Origin: Alphaproteobacteria bacterium
GTDB taxonomy: Bacteria > Pseudomonadota > Alphaproteobacteria > TMED109
Assembly (NCBI GenBank): GCA_022825705.1
Contig: JAJDWH010000033.1
Coordinates: 1 to 64,000 of the forward strand
Reading direction: 5' to 3'
DNA: 64,000 nucleotides
The number at the start of each line of letters is the position of its first letter. Positions within the stretch are counted from its first letter, which is position 1. Positions 34,198-43,564 of the stretch are shown here, piece after piece. The notes beneath the pieces are model-generated. The model searched no databases. It was not told where the DNA came from and was given only the letters and a program-made list of their open reading frames with translations. A program made the position numbers and the translations under genes.

Positions 34198-34767
34198 TCA
34201 GTCCATCAGCATGCGGATCACGACACCGCCCATCACGTCCCCGACCTCGATGTCGGTCCGCGGTGAGTCCTTGTGCTCGTTGTGGCAGATGGCGCAGGCC
34301 TCGCTGACGGCGTAGTCGGGGTAGACGGCCGCGAAGTAGCGTTCGCCGCCCAGTTCTTCTTCCCCGTAGAAGTTCTCGCCAGGATTGTCGACGACGAATT
34401 CCAGGCCTTCCCGCTCGAGGTCCGTTCCCGGACCGTTCTTCTTGTTGATGGGGTCGAGGGAGAGGAGCGCGTATGAGAAGTCCTCGGACTCGTCGGCCAC
34501 CAGTTCCGCACCGAAGCGGAACATCTGTGCGGGAAGTGGCAGGGCCACGTCATCCTCGAAGTGCTCGGACGCGGTGATGACCTCTTCGTCGACGGTCAGG
34601 CGCTGAACCACCATCCTCGTGTACGCCTCGCGATCAGCGGACATCACCTGATACAACATGTCAGCCACCCGTGAGTACGGGACTTCGTCCGCAGCCGCAC
34701 TTGCCGCCGACATTGCCGTCGCCACACCGACGGCCAGCGTTGCCAGCTTGCGTGATATCGGGTTCAT
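34198..34767 (-). CDS. Secreted Tll0287-like haem-domain protein
   Basis: A 189-residue protein with a signal peptide (LATLAVGVATAMSAASAAA) and a Tll0287-like (DUF3365) domain. This is a PAS-related sensor/haem fold that ends in SEACAICHNEHKDSP, with one CxxCH haem site. ATG 34767 has GGAAGGAG upstream. It is the last gene of a minus-strand set with an 11-haem cytochrome and a GPP34-cytochrome b fusion. A periplasmic monohaem electron carrier or redox sensor for the complex is likely. Confidence 0.8.
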   Translation of the reverse strand: MNPISRKLATLAVGVATAMSAASAAADEVPYSRVADMLYQVMSADREAYTRMVVQRLTVDEEVITASEHFEDDVALPLPAQMFRFGAELVADESEDFSYALLSLDPINKKNGPGTDLEREGLEFVVDNPGENFYGEEELGGERYFAAVYPDYAVSEACAICHNEHKDSPRTDIEVGDVMGGVVIRMLMD

Positions 34768-34815
34768 CGGGCTTCTCCTTCCTTCCCGTGCTGCCAAGGG
34801 TTCGCAGCCGGGCGC

Positions 34816-36294
34816 CTAACGATCTTCATCCCGGTCGGCCGACGCCGCGTGCCGCACCGCCCATTCGATGCTTTCTACATGGTTTGTCGGCCTTCCCCTG
34901 AAGTTTCCCGCCACGAGGTCGTCGTCCGCGAGCGCGTCGATCGCGAAACCGAGGCCATGGCAATCGAGGCACACGGGTCGGATCATCTTCTCGTTGGGCC
35001 GAAGACCATCGTTCTGGTTGTGACTCGTGACGATCCTTCCGCGGCGCTTGGCCTTGAACATGTGACAGGTGGCGCAACTCACGCCAGTGCCCGCCGCCGC
35101 ATCTCCGGAGACTTCGGCCAGCCAGAGCGCATGGTGGGGGCTACCGACATAGGCGCGGCTGTGGAGGTCGTCATGGCAGGAGGTGCAAGCCTCCACTGCG
35201 GCCCGCTTGGTATCGACCGCGTGGGGTTGGTGGCAGGTCCCGCAGTCGAGCGACTGGTCGGCCGCCGCGCCCCGCATCGGCACGCGCGCTTCGCGCACGG
35301 TCATGTGCGCGGGGTGGGGCGCGTCCGAAAGCCAGGCCATGATCGCCTCGGGCAGCACGTCGCCGACCGCACTGCCCGTCGCATCGCGCGGCCCTGAGAC
35401 TTCGGGATGCTGGCGCATGCCGTGCCGGCCGAGCGCAAACGTCCTGGCCTCCACCTTGTGGCAGTCCCGGCATACCGTGCGCGGCGGCGCCGAGACCCAA
35501 GCGGCCTCGATGTCGGAGAGCGGGGCGCCTGCCTCGACTTCCGGTGCGTGGCAAGCCGCGCAGTTCACTCCCGCCGCCGCATGTCCTGAGCCGGCCCAGT
35601 GATCGAGCGTGGCCTGTTCGTTGAGCGCATCGGGCGGCGCCATGGCGTCGGCTCGCTCAAGCGTCGCCTCGCTGGCGGGTTCCTGGGAGCGCTGGCGGGC
35701 GGACAGCACGTGCACTGGATCTGGAACCAGCCAGGGTTGATCTGCATGGTCCACCAAGAAATCGGCGTAGAGCGCTGTGTTGTCGTGGTAGTTGTGGCAG
35801 CCTGCCGAGGCGCAGGTTTCGAATGTGAGGCCGGCGTGGCTCGGCCGGTTCTTGCGGACGTCCTGTTCACCCTCGCTGTGGCACGCCACGCAGAAATCCG
35901 CCGCCACAGTGACCGCGCCCGTCAGGGTGATCTCGGGCCGGTGCTCCTCGTGGCAGCTCGTGCAGAATCGTGCATCGAGTTTCTCCCAGTAGGCGGCCAT
36001 CCTCGGGTTCCGAAAACTCTTGCGCGGATGGCTGTCATCGCCGTCTTTCAGCTCGTCCTCATGGCAATTCCGGCAGGCCTTGTTCAGGGCCTTCTTCGCC
36101 GCGGCCGCGCTGGCAAACACCGGCGCTGCGTGGCAGCTCTCGCACGCCAGTTCGATCTGATGATGCGCATCGGTCATCTCGCCGGCCAGCAGGACCTTGC
36201 GGTCGCCGCCCACCGTCATCCACGTCAGGACCACGCCGACCGCCACCAGCGTCGCGAATATCCAACCGACCCAGAGGCTCGCCCTGCGCGACAT
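34816..36294 (-). CDS. Membrane-anchored multihaem cytochrome c with about 11 haem sites
   Basis: A 492-residue protein with an N-terminal anchor (SLWVGWIFATLVAVGVVLTW) and a periplasmic body. The haem motifs in order are CESCH, CRNCH, CTSCH, CVACH, CASAGCH (a CX4CH variant), CAACH, CRDCH, CGTCH, CTSCH, CATCH and CLDCH. Many extra His residues supply distal ligands. It resembles NrfA-adjacent and tetrahaem-repeat cytochromes but matches no named enzyme; no catalytic CxxCK site is seen, so it is probably a conduit rather than a nitrite reductase. It starts 12 bases after the membrane-fusion gene, in one operon. Confidence 0.85.
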   Translation of the reverse strand: MSRRASLWVGWIFATLVAVGVVLTWMTVGGDRKVLLAGEMTDAHHQIELACESCHAAPVFASAAAAKKALNKACRNCHEDELKDGDDSHPRKSFRNPRMAAYWEKLDARFCTSCHEEHRPEITLTGAVTVAADFCVACHSEGEQDVRKNRPSHAGLTFETCASAGCHNYHDNTALYADFLVDHADQPWLVPDPVHVLSARQRSQEPASEATLERADAMAPPDALNEQATLDHWAGSGHAAAGVNCAACHAPEVEAGAPLSDIEAAWVSAPPRTVCRDCHKVEARTFALGRHGMRQHPEVSGPRDATGSAVGDVLPEAIMAWLSDAPHPAHMTVREARVPMRGAAADQSLDCGTCHQPHAVDTKRAAVEACTSCHDDLHSRAYVGSPHHALWLAEVSGDAAAGTGVSCATCHMFKAKRRGRIVTSHNQNDGLRPNEKMIRPVCLDCHGLGFAIDALADDDLVAGNFRGRPTNHVESIEWAVRHAASADRDEDR

Positions 36295-36306
36295 CCGGCA
36301 CCCTCT

Positions 36307-37482
36307 TCAATACAGGTAGACGACGAGCACATGGACGATCAGGAGGGCGGGCAGGGGACACAACGCAAGGATGTGCAGGCGCATCGGAATGGTGCGCATC
36401 TGGGGAGAGACTCCCATCCTTCTGAGCGGCCCCGCCGCGTTGGAGCAAATGCCAGCCAGTCCGCCGAAGATCAACGCCGCCAGGAAGCACACCATCAGCG
36501 CCGCGTTGAGATGGGTCCCCAGGCGAAAGCCGGTGTGGACGAACACAGCGAGCAGGGCGCCGATACCGAGCACGACATGCGCAAGCCGCCACCAGTTGTA
36601 TCCACCCAGCCGAACGATTGGTCGCACCATCATGAGCAGGACGGCGAGGAGGGCTGCGCCACTCAATCCTAGAAGGACGTAGCCGCTCCACTGTCGCCAA
36701 ACGTTGTCGAACCAGAGATCCACGAGGAAGTTGGCGCCAAACTGCTCGCCGACGGGGACACTTGGGGCCAGGAGTATCGCGAGGGCGGCCACGCAGCCGA
36801 CGGAGGAGAGCACCAGCAGCAGCCTCTGGAACTGCGCTGCCCTGGCCCGCACCGCCTGTATGACCAGGCGCTCGATGTCGGCGATCGCCCCGGCAACTTC
36901 GCGCCCGATCAGCTCCATTTTGCGAAGTTGCGCGATTCGGGGACGGACATCGTCCATCTCTTGTCGGGGGAAGATCTCCGGGAGGATCTCGCAGGCATCC
37001 AGCAGTGAGACCAGGGCGACGTCCCGGGGATCGGGAATTTCGTCCGAACCCAATACGTTTGCGATCTCCGCGCGGATCTCGGTCGCGGTCTTGCCGTCGC
37101 GGCTCGGATACCGCCGGGACCGCACCCACGGAATCCTGCTCTTGCGCACCGTCAAGACGCCGCGCTCCACGAGGTTCGCCTGGGTCTCGTCACGGATGGC
37201 GGTCCCCTCCTCGGCCGACAGCACCTCGATCCAGGTCCTGGTGTCGAGCGCCTCGCTACCGTCCGCGATTCTTACGAGCAAACGGTCAAGCACGGGATGG
37301 CCTGTGGGGGTCGGGTCGTGGACGACGAGTGCGTCCAGGTCGGTATCGATCCGATAGTCGAATGCCAGGTCCAGCAGCACGGCACCGGTGAGCGCGCAGG
37401 CGGCGACATCGTGCCGGATCGGCAGCGGTGCGCCGTCCTCGTCATTCAGCAGGAGCACAAGTTGTTCGGTGAAGGTCAGCAC
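36307..37482 (-). CDS. GPP34 domain fused to a cytochrome b-like membrane domain
   Basis: A 391-residue protein with two parts. Residues 1-215 resemble GPP34 (Golgi phosphoprotein 3) proteins: LTFTEQLVLLLNDEDGA, CALTGAVLLDLAFDYRI, VVHDPTPTGHPVLDRLL and RIPWVRSRRYPSRDG. Residues 221-391 contain five membrane helices with His302, His316, His370 and His384 (RLAHVVLG, AVFVHTGFRLG, RLHILALCPLPALLIVHVL), a cytochrome b/ferric-reductase-like dihaem pattern. Eukaryotic GPP34 binds phosphatidylinositol-4-phosphate; bacterial copies are of unknown role and usually stand alone. It heads the operon with the 11-haem cytochrome. The GPP34 part may anchor or regulate the complex at the membrane. The fusion is unusual. 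Confidence 0.75.
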   Translation of the reverse strand: MLTFTEQLVLLLNDEDGAPLPIRHDVAACALTGAVLLDLAFDYRIDTDLDALVVHDPTPTGHPVLDRLLVRIADGSEALDTRTWIEVLSAEEGTAIRDETQANLVERGVLTVRKSRIPWVRSRRYPSRDGKTATEIRAEIANVLGSDEIPDPRDVALVSLLDACEILPEIFPRQEMDDVRPRIAQLRKMELIGREVAGAIADIERLVIQAVRARAAQFQRLLLVLSSVGCVAALAILLAPSVPVGEQFGANFLVDLWFDNVWRQWSGYVLLGLSGAALLAVLLMMVRPIVRLGGYNWWRLAHVVLGIGALLAVFVHTGFRLGTHLNAALMVCFLAALIFGGLAGICSNAAGPLRRMGVSPQMRTIPMRLHILALCPLPALLIVHVLVVYLY

Positions 37483-38156
37483 CGTGCGACCTGCGTCGCT
37501 GGCGTGAGGGTGCGGCGCCGGTGGCCGGGTTCGGGTGTATCAGAGCAGTCCGCGCAGACTGCCGCTCTCAGGCGCATGGGACGTCCCTGATCCACATGGC
37601 GACGGAGGGCCCGCAAGACCCCCGCCCGAATCCAAGCACCAATCGCTCCCTCTACTGCCTGCAGAAATACTATCACGCGGCGGGTTGGTCCCAACCTCGA
37701 AAGACCAAGAGTCACCCTCGAGGCTTGCCTGGAATCCTGCTCTCTCCGGCATGCCGCTGGCACCGAGTCAGCGGTCCTGAGTGCAGCCCGCTTGCTGGGT
37801 CCTCGATGCGGGGAGCGCTGACGCCTCCGGTGGTCCACTCGCGCATTCGCTTGTTGAAGCGGCCGTCGCGACCAGGGTTTGTACCTGTCGTCGTCGCGAC
37901 CGGTTGCGGACCAGCGCCTCGGTTGGACATCCCCATCCACACGAAGCGCTGGGAAATCAGTTCAACGTGTAAGGGGCGTCGCTGCCGATCGCCAGCTGAA
38001 AGAGTCGCGGTGACGCCTTCGCCCACGCGATGACGCGATCACTGGAGGGTCGGGGAACACTCTAGAGAACGCGTTGTGCTTCAATGTATTACAATGACTC
38101 GTTGCGACTGTGTCTAACGCGCGAGCAACCTTCACCGCACGAGAGGAGCGATCGCG
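37483..38156. other. Gene-free divergent region
   Basis: About 675 bases between divergent genes. An A+T-richer patch with TGTATTACAATGACTCG near 38085-38105 may be part of the promoter of the next gene. No gene, repeat or RNA was recognised. Confidence 0.4.
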
Positions 38157-38642
38157 ATGTACTTGTCCTTGGTAGTTCTCCTGAGCGTCACCGTCCTCTA
38201 CGCGGGCTACAATCTGCTCGTCAAGGTTTCAAGCGGATACATCCCTGACGCCGCGACCACGCCGATTCTCGCCACCATTTCCTTACAGGCGGCAGCGCTG
38301 GCGGTTTCGGCGGTATTCGCTACTGGGCTTGTGCTCCATGGCGGCCATGTTCTCGCCATCTCACGTGCCGCCGTCGTCTGGGCGGTGGCCGCGGGACTGT
38401 GCATTGGGGCAGCGGAGATCGGCTACTTCTACCTCTTCCGGGGCGTCGGGGGCGGCGAACCGATGGCGGCGAACGTCGCGATACCGGTGATCGTGAGCGG
38501 CGCGATCGTCCTGACGGTGATCGTGTCCTGGCTCGTGCTCCGCGAGCCCTTTACCTGGACGAGACTGTTGGGTGCTGCGCTGGTCGCAGGTGGTGTCGTG
38601 GTCCTGTTCGCGGATTCGGCGAGAGCTGCCTCCGGCCCTTAG
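38157..38642 (+). CDS. Half-size EamA/DMT-type membrane transporter
   Basis: A 161-residue protein with about five transmembrane helices, equal to one EamA repeat. The end has AANVAIPVIVSGAIVLTVIV, LREPFTWTRLLGAALVAGG and VVLF, typical of drug/metabolite transporter repeats. GAGGAG precedes the ATG. Single-repeat members act as antiparallel dimers. It has no obvious operon partner; the substrate is unknown. Confidence 0.75.
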   Translation: MYLSLVVLLSVTVLYAGYNLLVKVSSGYIPDAATTPILATISLQAAALAVSAVFATGLVLHGGHVLAISRAAVVWAVAAGLCIGAAEIGYFYLFRGVGGGEPMAANVAIPVIVSGAIVLTVIVSWLVLREPFTWTRLLGAALVAGGVVVLFADSARAASGP

Positions 38643-38836
38643 TCGATCGGGTTGGCTGTCGCGCGGCACTGAAGACGCCGGTGGGCGACCATCCACTCTT
38701 TCCATCGAGAATTCGACTGACCGCACCGCCGTCCTCGGGACGGTGGTGCGCGCCAGGGACTTTCGCCGGGTGATTGCGGGCGTCGGACAGCTACGCGCCC
38801 ACATTGGGCGGTGGGATACCCGAAGGCCCGGACCGA

Positions 38837-39724
38837 TTAATCCGCAGGCGGAAGCGTGCAGATGGCTTCGTAGGGGTGGCGCGTGGTGATCAGTCCGTTG
38901 TAGGCAAAGATGTCGAGCGTCGCTTCGTACGCGGCCGGGGTGATTTCGATGTGCGGCGTCCAGCAGCCGAGGGCCTGATAGGTGCGGATGCACCGTGCCA
39001 GCACCTCTTCGTCGATCGCAGGGAAGTACGGTTTCTCGGCGGCTGCAATTTCCTCGGGGGGCGCGGAATGAATGTATGCACGCGTCTTGCGGTAGGCGCG
39101 GATGAACGCTGTTGCCATGTCCGTTTCCAGCCATGCCGGCAGGGCCGCGAGGCTTGAGAAGCCGCACGGTCCGATGACGGGCCCGACCTGGGCGACCACG
39201 TGCCCGACGCCATCGGCCTCCAGTTGCTGGGGGAAGGGGCCCTGCTGTTGCACGTAGGTGCCCTGGCCCTCCCGGAACGCGGCGTCGACGGCAGCGGCGC
39301 CGCCGGGGTGGATCGCGTTGATGCGGGAATAGTCGATGCCGGCCCGATGGCAGGCGTACTTGAACATCGCAAGCGGCTGGCCGCCTCCGAACAGGACCGC
39401 GTCCGCTCCCTCGAGTTTCCGCCATGAGAAATCGGGATCCGGTTCGCGCGCGGTGAGGAAGAAGCCGTCCATCTCGTTCACCTGGGCGAAGTGGGTGACG
39501 GTTGGCGTCTCGCCGCGCTCCAGAGGGCCGAATCCCTGGCTGAGGGCCGATTGCACCACGTGCGCAGAGCCGTCCTCAAGGGCCGAGATCGCGCTCACCC
39601 CCGGCGGAGAGACCGACCATTCCGGGTCAAGCCCTTCTTCGCGAAGGAAGCCGCCGGCCATCGTCGCGATGAGCGGTGAGTAGAAGGCTGAGAACAGCGT
39701 GAACTGGATGTTGATGCGGGTCAT
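38837..39724 (-). CDS. NMT1/THI5-like substrate-binding protein
   Basis: A 295-residue periplasmic-binding-protein fold of the NMT1/THI5/SsuA type: INIQFTLFSAFYSPLIATMAGG at the start, then GLDPEWSVSPPGVSAISALEDG and VQSALSQGFGPLERGE. It lacks a signal peptide and is unaccompanied by ABC permease or ATPase genes. It may therefore be a cytoplasmic enzyme or sensor like THI5 itself, or use a remote transporter. ATG 39724 is preferred because the binding fold begins directly after it. Confidence 0.72.
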   Translation of the reverse strand: MTRINIQFTLFSAFYSPLIATMAGGFLREEGLDPEWSVSPPGVSAISALEDGSAHVVQSALSQGFGPLERGETPTVTHFAQVNEMDGFFLTAREPDPDFSWRKLEGADAVLFGGGQPLAMFKYACHRAGIDYSRINAIHPGGAAAVDAAFREGQGTYVQQQGPFPQQLEADGVGHVVAQVGPVIGPCGFSSLAALPAWLETDMATAFIRAYRKTRAYIHSAPPEEIAAAEKPYFPAIDEEVLARCIRTYQALGCWTPHIEITPAAYEATLDIFAYNGLITTRHPYEAICTLPPAD

Positions 39725-40505
39725 GCAGATGACTTCCGGGGAGAGCTGTGGTCTAGGCCGAGGGGGAGGGGCGCCAGGCTGCCGAAGCGGCGCCACGCTG
39801 CTGGATCATACCGCTCGCGACCCATGCCCTAGGCCAAGGTTGTTGGTGGGGTGGTCTCCCGGAGGAGGCTCAACAGCGCCGCAGGCCAGCGGTCTTGCCG
39901 TATTGGGTTGGACGAGGCTGAGAGATCAGGACTAGGACCAGCCCCTGTCCCGCAGGTCCCCGGTGAAGGATCGGCTCACCGCGATCGGCGGCGGGAGCTG
40001 ACGAGATCAAACAGCCCTCCATGGCCTCGCGCAGGAAACCGTTGTTGACTAGCCGCTCCCGGCGGACTCACGTCAACTCGGCGAGGCGCAAAACCTGTCT
40101 TCCATCTGTCTTGAGTTCTTGGAGCCACGCCAGCGACGTGGCGAGTTTCTAGTCGGGGGTGGCCATTCCCGCCTTCGCCGGGTTCTTGCAAGTGCAATGT
40201 GCTGTTCAGAGACAAGTATATTTCGTCGTGGAATAACAAGTCGTAGATGTCGTGCAGTGGCGAGTAGCTTATGCCGGAGCGACAGGGCACGAGCGACGGA
40301 CCTGTCAGCGACGAACGCCTCCGGCATGTGATCCAGTGGTGTAGCGAGGATCAGACCCGGCTGGAACACTCGTTGCGAGGCCGGTAAAGAGAAGTTCCTG
40401 CAAACAAGAAGAGAATTTCGAGGATATCGTGACGTTAATCGGAGGCCCCTGCCGCCGCTTCGGTCACGCAGTCACCGCCAGGCCCTTCCAACGCGCGCAG
40501 GTTCG
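39725..40505. other. Gene-free stretch before the CitE-like gene's 3' end
   Basis: About 780 bases containing only short open frames on both strands. A moderately A+T-rich part lies at 40190-40260. I see no tRNA, repeat or recognisable remnant. Confidence 0.4.
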
Positions 40506-41378
40506 TCAGCCTCGCCCCGGCTCAGCGTTGATCCGGTTCGCGATGGCAATAATTCGGTGCATCTCGCGGAGCACCGGTTTCTCGATGAGCTTGCCATCGA
40601 TCACCACCAGCCCGGTGTCGGCTGCCTGAAACTCGTCGATGATGCGACGGGCCCGGGCGATCTGGTCGGCCGACGGGGTGAAGACCTCGTTGAGCGCCGC
40701 AATCTGCTTGGGGTGCACAGCGCCCTTGCCGGAGAACCCCAGGTCCCGTGCCTGGACTGCCGCATGCGCCATGCCGTCCGGATCTTCCAGATCGAGGTAA
40801 GGCACGTCGATCGCGTCCAGCCCGGCGCTGGCGGCGGCATGCACCACGCGCGAACGGGCGTAGAGCAGCGGCTCCCAATCGTTGCGGCAGCCAAGCTCCG
40901 CGGCCATGTCGACACCGCCGAAGAACATTGCGTCGATCCGCGCGCTGCAGTTCGCGATGTCAATGGCGGCCTCCAGTCCCGCATTGGTCTCGATGATCAC
41001 ATGCAGTCGGGTGTCATGGCCTCGCTGGGTCAACAGGTCGTCGAGCAGCACGACTTCGTCCGGCGTCTGAACCTTGGGCATCATCAGGGCAGGCGGGGGC
41101 GTGTCCGTGCCCAGGACCGCCTGCACGTCGGCAATGCCGAACTGCTCGCGGAGCGAATTGATGCGCACGATGCGCTCGATCCCGTCGTCCGCCTGCGGGC
41201 TCTCGAAGAGCTTCATCGCCGACGACCGCGCGACCGGCTTGTCCCTGGGCGCGATCCCGTCCTCGAGTTCGACGCACACCATGTCGGCCCCACTGGCCAG
41301 GGCCTTCGGGAACATTTCCGGTCGCAAGCCCGGGGTGAAGATGAATGACCGGCGGGGGCGAACGTTGCGTGCAGACAT
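40506..41378 (-). CDS. HpcH/HpaI-CitE family CoA-ester lyase
   Basis: A 290-residue TIM-barrel lyase of the citrate-lyase-beta/malyl-CoA-lyase group. Visible landmarks are RRSFIFTPGLRPEMFPKAL, the acidic Mg2+ site VELEDGIAPRDK, VRINSL, LHVIIETNAGL (catalytic Glu) and FFGGVDMAAEL (Mg2+-binding Asp). Family members split or form C-C bonds of acyl-CoA esters such as malyl-, citramalyl- or citryl-CoA. No alpha or gamma citrate lyase subunits are nearby, so a stand-alone malyl/citramalyl-CoA-type lyase is more likely than citrate lyase. Confidence 0.88.
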   Translation of the reverse strand: MSARNVRPRRSFIFTPGLRPEMFPKALASGADMVCVELEDGIAPRDKPVARSSAMKLFESPQADDGIERIVRINSLREQFGIADVQAVLGTDTPPPALMMPKVQTPDEVVLLDDLLTQRGHDTRLHVIIETNAGLEAAIDIANCSARIDAMFFGGVDMAAELGCRNDWEPLLYARSRVVHAAASAGLDAIDVPYLDLEDPDGMAHAAVQARDLGFSGKGAVHPKQIAALNEVFTPSADQIARARRIIDEFQAADTGLVVIDGKLIEKPVLREMHRIIAIANRINAEPGRG

Positions 41379-41457
41379 CTGGGAGCCCTCTGGTGGGGTA
41401 GTCCGAACAGCCGGCCGCTCAGGCGACGCGGTCAGGCGGGAGCGGACGCAATGGGTA

Positions 41458-42096
41458 CTACTTCGCCACGGCGAACTTGCCGGTGGACGGGTTCATCGTC
41501 CAGAGTTTGCCTTCGGCGATGTCGAACCAGGCGCCGTGCAGGCTGAGCTCGCGGCGGTTCTCCAGGTTCGCCACATACGGAAACGAACGAAGATTCGTGA
41601 TCGAGTTGCGGACCGAAGCGCGCTCGACAACGGTCTGCAGCTCGTCTTCACTTGACTGGTCGGGAGCCCGCATCTTTCCGACGAGCGGACGGAGTTGGCT
41701 CATCCATTTGCCGATGAAGTCATCCGGCGAAAGCGGAGCCCCCGACCGCTGTAATGCTGCCCGGACTCCGCCACAGCCACCGTGGCCGAGGACCACGATG
41801 TGCCTGACGTGCAGGCTTTGGACGGCGAATTCGAGCGCCGCCGAGGTGCCGTGGTAGGCACCATCGGGCTCGTAGGGCGGCACTAGGTTGGCGACGTTTC
41901 GGACAACGAACATCTCGCCTGGCGCAGCTTGGAAGATCGTCTCTGGTGCGGTACGGGAGTCACAGCAGGCAATGACCATGACGGCCGGCGTCTGCCCGTG
42001 CTCGGCCAGCGAACGGTAGAGGGAATGATCCCTGGCAAACCGTTCCGCCTTGAAACGATCGAAACCATCAAGAAGTGAAGTCGGAAATTCAGTCAT
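41458..42096 (-). CDS. Beta-class carbonic anhydrase
   Basis: A 212-residue zinc enzyme interconverting CO2 and bicarbonate. The zinc ligands and dyad are visible: Cys44 with Asp46-Arg48 in ACCDSRTAPE, and His105/Cys108 in VLGHGGCGGVRA. The length is normal for the family and it is cytoplasmic. It supplies bicarbonate for carboxylations and pH balance. It is a separate transcription unit from the flanking lyase and oxidoreductase genes. Confidence 0.95.
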   Translation of the reverse strand: MTEFPTSLLDGFDRFKAERFARDHSLYRSLAEHGQTPAVMVIACCDSRTAPETIFQAAPGEMFVVRNVANLVPPYEPDGAYHGTSAALEFAVQSLHVRHIVVLGHGGCGGVRAALQRSGAPLSPDDFIGKWMSQLRPLVGKMRAPDQSSEDELQTVVERASVRNSITNLRSFPYVANLENRRELSLHGAWFDIAEGKLWTMNPSTGKFAVAK

Positions 42097-42212
42097 CGTT
42101 ATCGGGCGTCGGCCTTCATTGCGCAGGCGTGCGTGATCTGTTGCAGTTCAGCAGGCCGGGCGAGCATCACCGACCGCTCACCTGCAGGACTGCAGGCCGC
42201 AATATATCGCCG

Positions 42213-43226
42213 TCATTGCATTCGCTGGGCGACCGCTTGGGCGCGCAGTGCGAGTTCCATGACCTTGAAGCAGTGCCGCTGGGGCATCGCGGTGGCAGTC
42301 CGCTCATGCACGTCGCGAATCAGCGCCTCGTAGTAGGGTAGCGGGGCGTTGCTGCACTCGACCCGCTGCATCCCGTCGTTGTCCACCAGGAACAGGTGAT
42401 CAGCTCCGGGCGCCCCCGCGATGTCCACGTACTTTCGCAGGTCCATGTAGCCCTCGGTTCCGACCACCGTGAGACGGCCGTCGCCCCAGGTCGGGAGACC
42501 GTCCGGCGTGTACCAGTCGACCCGCGAAAAGCCGGTGGAGCGTTCCGCCCTCAGCAGTACTTCCCCATAGTCCTCGAACCCGGGGAAATCGGGGTTCGTG
42601 CGATTGGCGACGGCCGCCGCCACCACGTCCGCGTCGGACGCACCGGTCAGGTAGAGAAATTGATCGATCTGGTGCGAGGCAATGTCACAGAGGATGCCCC
42701 CGGTGCGCGCACGTTCGAAGAACCAGGGCGGGCGCAGATGGCGGTTGATCCGGTGCGGTCCGAAGCCCGTGAGGTGCACGACCTCGCCGATCGCGCCGGC
42801 CTGAATCAGCTCGTTGACCCGGGTCATCGCCCGGACCTCGAAGCGTTCCGAGTAGTTGACCGACCAGATGCGGCCGGTCTCGGTCTGGACCCGTTCGACC
42901 TCCCGCAACTGGGCCAGCGATACCACGCCGGGCTTGTCCACCATCACGTCCTTGCCATGCCGCATCGCCCGGACGGCGATGCCGGAACGCAAGTCGGGAA
43001 TCGCTGCCGAAACGACGAGGTGGATGCTCGGGTCCTCGTACAGGCGGCCCGCATTCTCGAAGCGGGTCAGATCGGGGAACCGCCGGAGAAACCCCGCCAG
43101 CGTCTGGGGCTCTCCGTCGGTCCAGTAGCCAACACACTCGCAGCCAAGCTCCAGGAGACGGCCCACCTGGTGGTAGATGTGGCGATGGTCCAGTCCGATC
43201 GCAGCAAATCGAAGTCGAGTTGCCAT
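42213..43226 (-). CDS. Gfo/Idh/MocA-family oxidoreductase
   Basis: A 337-residue NAD(P)-dependent dehydrogenase. An N-terminal Rossmann fold has RFAAIGLDHRHIYHQ in place of the classical GxGxxG. It is followed by the EKP-type motif as DVMVDKPGVVSLAQL (Lys in DKP) and GGILCDIASHQIDQFL (catalytic His region). Members oxidise or dehydrate sugars, inositols and related cyclitols. ATG 43226 has AGGAG upstream; the one at 43253 would add a hydrophilic tail. No sugar operon surrounds it, so the substrate is unknown. Confidence 0.88.
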   Translation of the reverse strand: MATRLRFAAIGLDHRHIYHQVGRLLELGCECVGYWTDGEPQTLAGFLRRFPDLTRFENAGRLYEDPSIHLVVSAAIPDLRSGIAVRAMRHGKDVMVDKPGVVSLAQLREVERVQTETGRIWSVNYSERFEVRAMTRVNELIQAGAIGEVVHLTGFGPHRINRHLRPPWFFERARTGGILCDIASHQIDQFLYLTGASDADVVAAAVANRTNPDFPGFEDYGEVLLRAERSTGFSRVDWYTPDGLPTWGDGRLTVVGTEGYMDLRKYVDIAGAPGADHLFLVDNDGMQRVECSNAPLPYYEALIRDVHERTATAMPQRHCFKVMELALRAQAVAQRMQ

Positions 43227-43564
43227 CGTGTCGCTCCTGGAGGGGCCCCCCACCGCTTCCGGCGCGGAATCCGGCGGGACTTCCTACCGTACCACGAGAC
43301 GCGACATCTCCGGGTTCGTCATCCGATGCGTTCCGGTGCAACAGCCGTCCTGCTGGTGTCACTGCCCGGCACAGATCCGCGCGATCTGCCCGATCCGCAG
43401 ATGTCAATTCACTTGGTAGGGTGGGTTCGACGTGTCTTGGACGGCCGTTGGCTCGCGGACGGCGGAGCTCCTGTCGGACCATCCTGAACGTCTTCGGGGA
43501 CGGTAGCGGGCTCGCGACGGATGGCAGTCAGCCAGCCGGGGCAGCCACGGACGGGGTAGGGGCG
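43227..43564. other. Divergent promoter region of the MBL-fold gene
   Basis: About 340 bases upstream of two divergent genes. Longer open frames exist but lack family signals. A ribosome binding site-like GGGGTAGGGG directly precedes the MBL start at 43565. Confidence 0.45.

Noticed and set aside
34816..36294. NrfA-type nitrite reductase
   Set aside because: It lacks the CxxCK catalytic haem motif and is too long.
40506..41378. Citrate lyase beta subunit (citE) in the strict sense
   Set aside because: No citD, citF or citC is nearby, so a general CoA-ester lyase is the safer call.
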